A stretch of DNA of 64,000 nt from Eunapius fragilis (Eukaryota; Porifera; Demospongiae; Spongillida; Spongillidae). The stretch is taken from contig OY811981.1 in assembly GCA_963681505.1 (NCBI GenBank), positions 7,792,916 through 7,856,915 on the forward strand. The letters are read 5' to 3'. The notes beneath the pieces are model-generated. The model was not told the origin of the DNA. It made no database searches and saw only the letters and a list, made by a program, of their open reading frames with translations. The position numbers were made by a program, and so were the translations under genes. Every line of letters starts with the position of its first letter. Position 1 is the stretch's first letter. Positions 63,137 through 64,000 of the stretch are shown here, piece by piece.

Positions 63137-64000
63137 ATGTCCGCTCTAAATTCGTCGTGCAACAGCTCATTTTATAGCGTCCCTCTGACTATCATCGGCT
63201 CCATGAGCGGGATTGCCGGCTTTGTGTGCCTTTCAGCGGCTATTTTCGTGTGTGCTCTGAAGTTGCACAGCAAGCCAGTGTACCGTTTGATCCTCTACCA
63301 GGTTTTGGCGGGCTTGGGGCTTTCAGCGGTGTTCTTAGGTCAGTTCTTCCTCAATACGTATCACAAATTTTCTCCCGGACACGCGGACGCTTACAGCGCT
63401 ATGTGCGTAGCGTTTGGATTTTTTCTTACGTATGCGGAGTGGATGAAACTTGTCTTCACCGTGTGGGTGACCGTTCACGTCTTCTTTTTTGCTGTCTTTT
63501 TCATCAACTTGAAGAGGTTCGAGCCAGTGTACGTGGTCACAGCAATATTCGTACCTGCAGTGGTAGCCAGCGTGCCTCTGGCTACAAGGACGTACGGTCC
63601 AGCGGAACTGTGGTGCTGGATCAGAGATTGGGACTGTGAGTCTAACACGCGTGATTCGATCGCAGTTTTAGAGCAATTTGCGCTCTGGTTTGGTCCGTGC
63701 ATGGCTGTCCTGGTACTGACTGTTGTGGCAATGGTTGTCATGCTTGCCATTGTTGTGCACAGAGTGCGCGGGCATCGTACGACGCTGAAACGTGATCAGA
63801 ACTGGAAGGCTCTCAAGCAGCTGCTGCCCCTGGCCATCTATCCCGTCCTCTTTCTTGTCTTCACCATTGTTCCTTTCGCGAATCGTCTGTACGGCAGCCT
63901 GCGCACCATAGCGGAGTCGGATCAAACTCGGTATGACCTGTACGTAAGCCATGCTGTCAGTTTGGGGTGCTGGAATCTGTCTACAGGGTTGGTTGTCTTC
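63137..64000 (+). CDS. Seven-transmembrane receptor (GPCR), 3' end beyond the window
   Basis: The frame is open from the ATG at 63137 to the last base (288 codons). The N-terminus is short with two N-glycosylation sequons (NSSCNSS). Hydrophobic helices fall at about residues 17-40, 51-72, 88-122, 131-150, 180-207, 226-246 and 265-288, so seven TM segments are reached or nearly completed. The second extracellular loop has YGPAELWCWIRD, whose WCWI pattern is typical of cAMP-receptor-like / GPR157-type and related family B-like receptors; a conserved Cys at the start of TM3 (AMCVAF) would form the usual disulfide with it. The ligand is unknown. It lies on the same strand as PDPK1 and may sit in one of its introns. 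Confidence 0.75.
   Translation, partial: MSALNSSCNSSFYSVPLTIIGSMSGIAGFVCLSAAIFVCALKLHSKPVYRLILYQVLAGLGLSAVFLGQFFLNTYHKFSPGHADAYSAMCVAFGFFLTYAEWMKLVFTVWVTVHVFFFAVFFINLKRFEPVYVVTAIFVPAVVASVPLATRTYGPAELWCWIRDWDCESNTRDSIAVLEQFALWFGPCMAVLVLTVVAMVVMLAIVVHRVRGHRTTLKRDQNWKALKQLLPLAIYPVLFLVFTIVPFANRLYGSLRTIAESDQTRYDLYVSHAVSLGCWNLSTGLVVF

Noticed and set aside
63226..63639. 137-aa plus-strand ORF and minus-strand ORFs at the window end
   Set aside because: They are other frames of the seven-transmembrane receptor, whose own frame is open to the window edge.
1..64000. Bacterial contamination or an operon-type system
   Set aside because: Spliced conserved animal genes run across the window, and no ribosome-binding-site-spaced gene clusters or rRNA were seen.

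Overview
The window is eukaryotic nuclear DNA, almost certainly from an animal. Most genes are split by short GT-AG introns. Conserved metazoan or opisthokont genes can be read exon by exon: TMF1, LUC7-like, ATP5PD, PDPK1 and a VWA5A-like protein. The retrotransposon debris (Ty3/gypsy, and non-LTR tails of a kind common in corals and sponges), the compact introns and the heavy minisatellite load suggest a sponge or another non-bilaterian. That placement is inference; nothing in the window proves it.

Layout. 1-8.65 kb: a divergent pair of near-identical sulfotransferases (the second lacks its 5' part), then repeat-rich DNA with a degraded, internally inverted Ty3/gypsy fragment, bounded by two copies of a ~650 bp dispersed repeat. 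9.1-11.9 kb: a VWA5A-like VIT+VWFA protein (3 exons). 12.6-16.0 kb: a 2-oxoglutarate/Fe(II) oxygenase (7 exons, 307 aa) with a 171 bp TA-flanked MITE in its last intron. 16.7-19.5 kb: a previously unrecognised F-box protein (12 exons). 19.7-20.6 kb: a 77-aa single-pass membrane protein (3 exons). 20.6-28.5 kb: a gene desert of tandem repeats, including a G-quadruplex-prone array and 103 copies of a 50 bp satellite. 29-33.7 kb: two single-exon NNMT/PNMT/INMT-type methyltransferases separated by a broken gypsy integrase. 34.5-38.1 kb (minus): a LUC7-like splicing factor. 38.4-39.7 kb: three LINE-tail fragments. 39.8-57.5 kb: TMF1, a Golgi coiled-coil protein with 22 exons, whose introns carry most of the minisatellites (including a 3.6 kb, 24 bp satellite that stays open in several frames) and four identical initiator tRNA-Met genes. 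57.9-58.7 kb (minus): ATP synthase subunit d, head to head with PDPK1, with 114 bp between start codons. 58.8-61.2 kb: PDPK1 exons 1-7; the rest of the kinase is not found in the window. 63.1 kb to the end: the start of a 7TM receptor.

The genes do not form an operon-like system. Three groups stand out: housekeeping genes packed tightly between 34 and 61 kb; duplicated small-molecule-modifying enzymes (sulfotransferases, methyltransferases, one oxygenase) in the first half; and tandem repeats in most introns, one of which has multiplied a 5' splice site about 20 times.

All exon models were built by hand from ORFs, GT-AG sites and reading-frame phase, and the phases were checked for consistency. 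Names rest on remembered family signatures, not on database searches.
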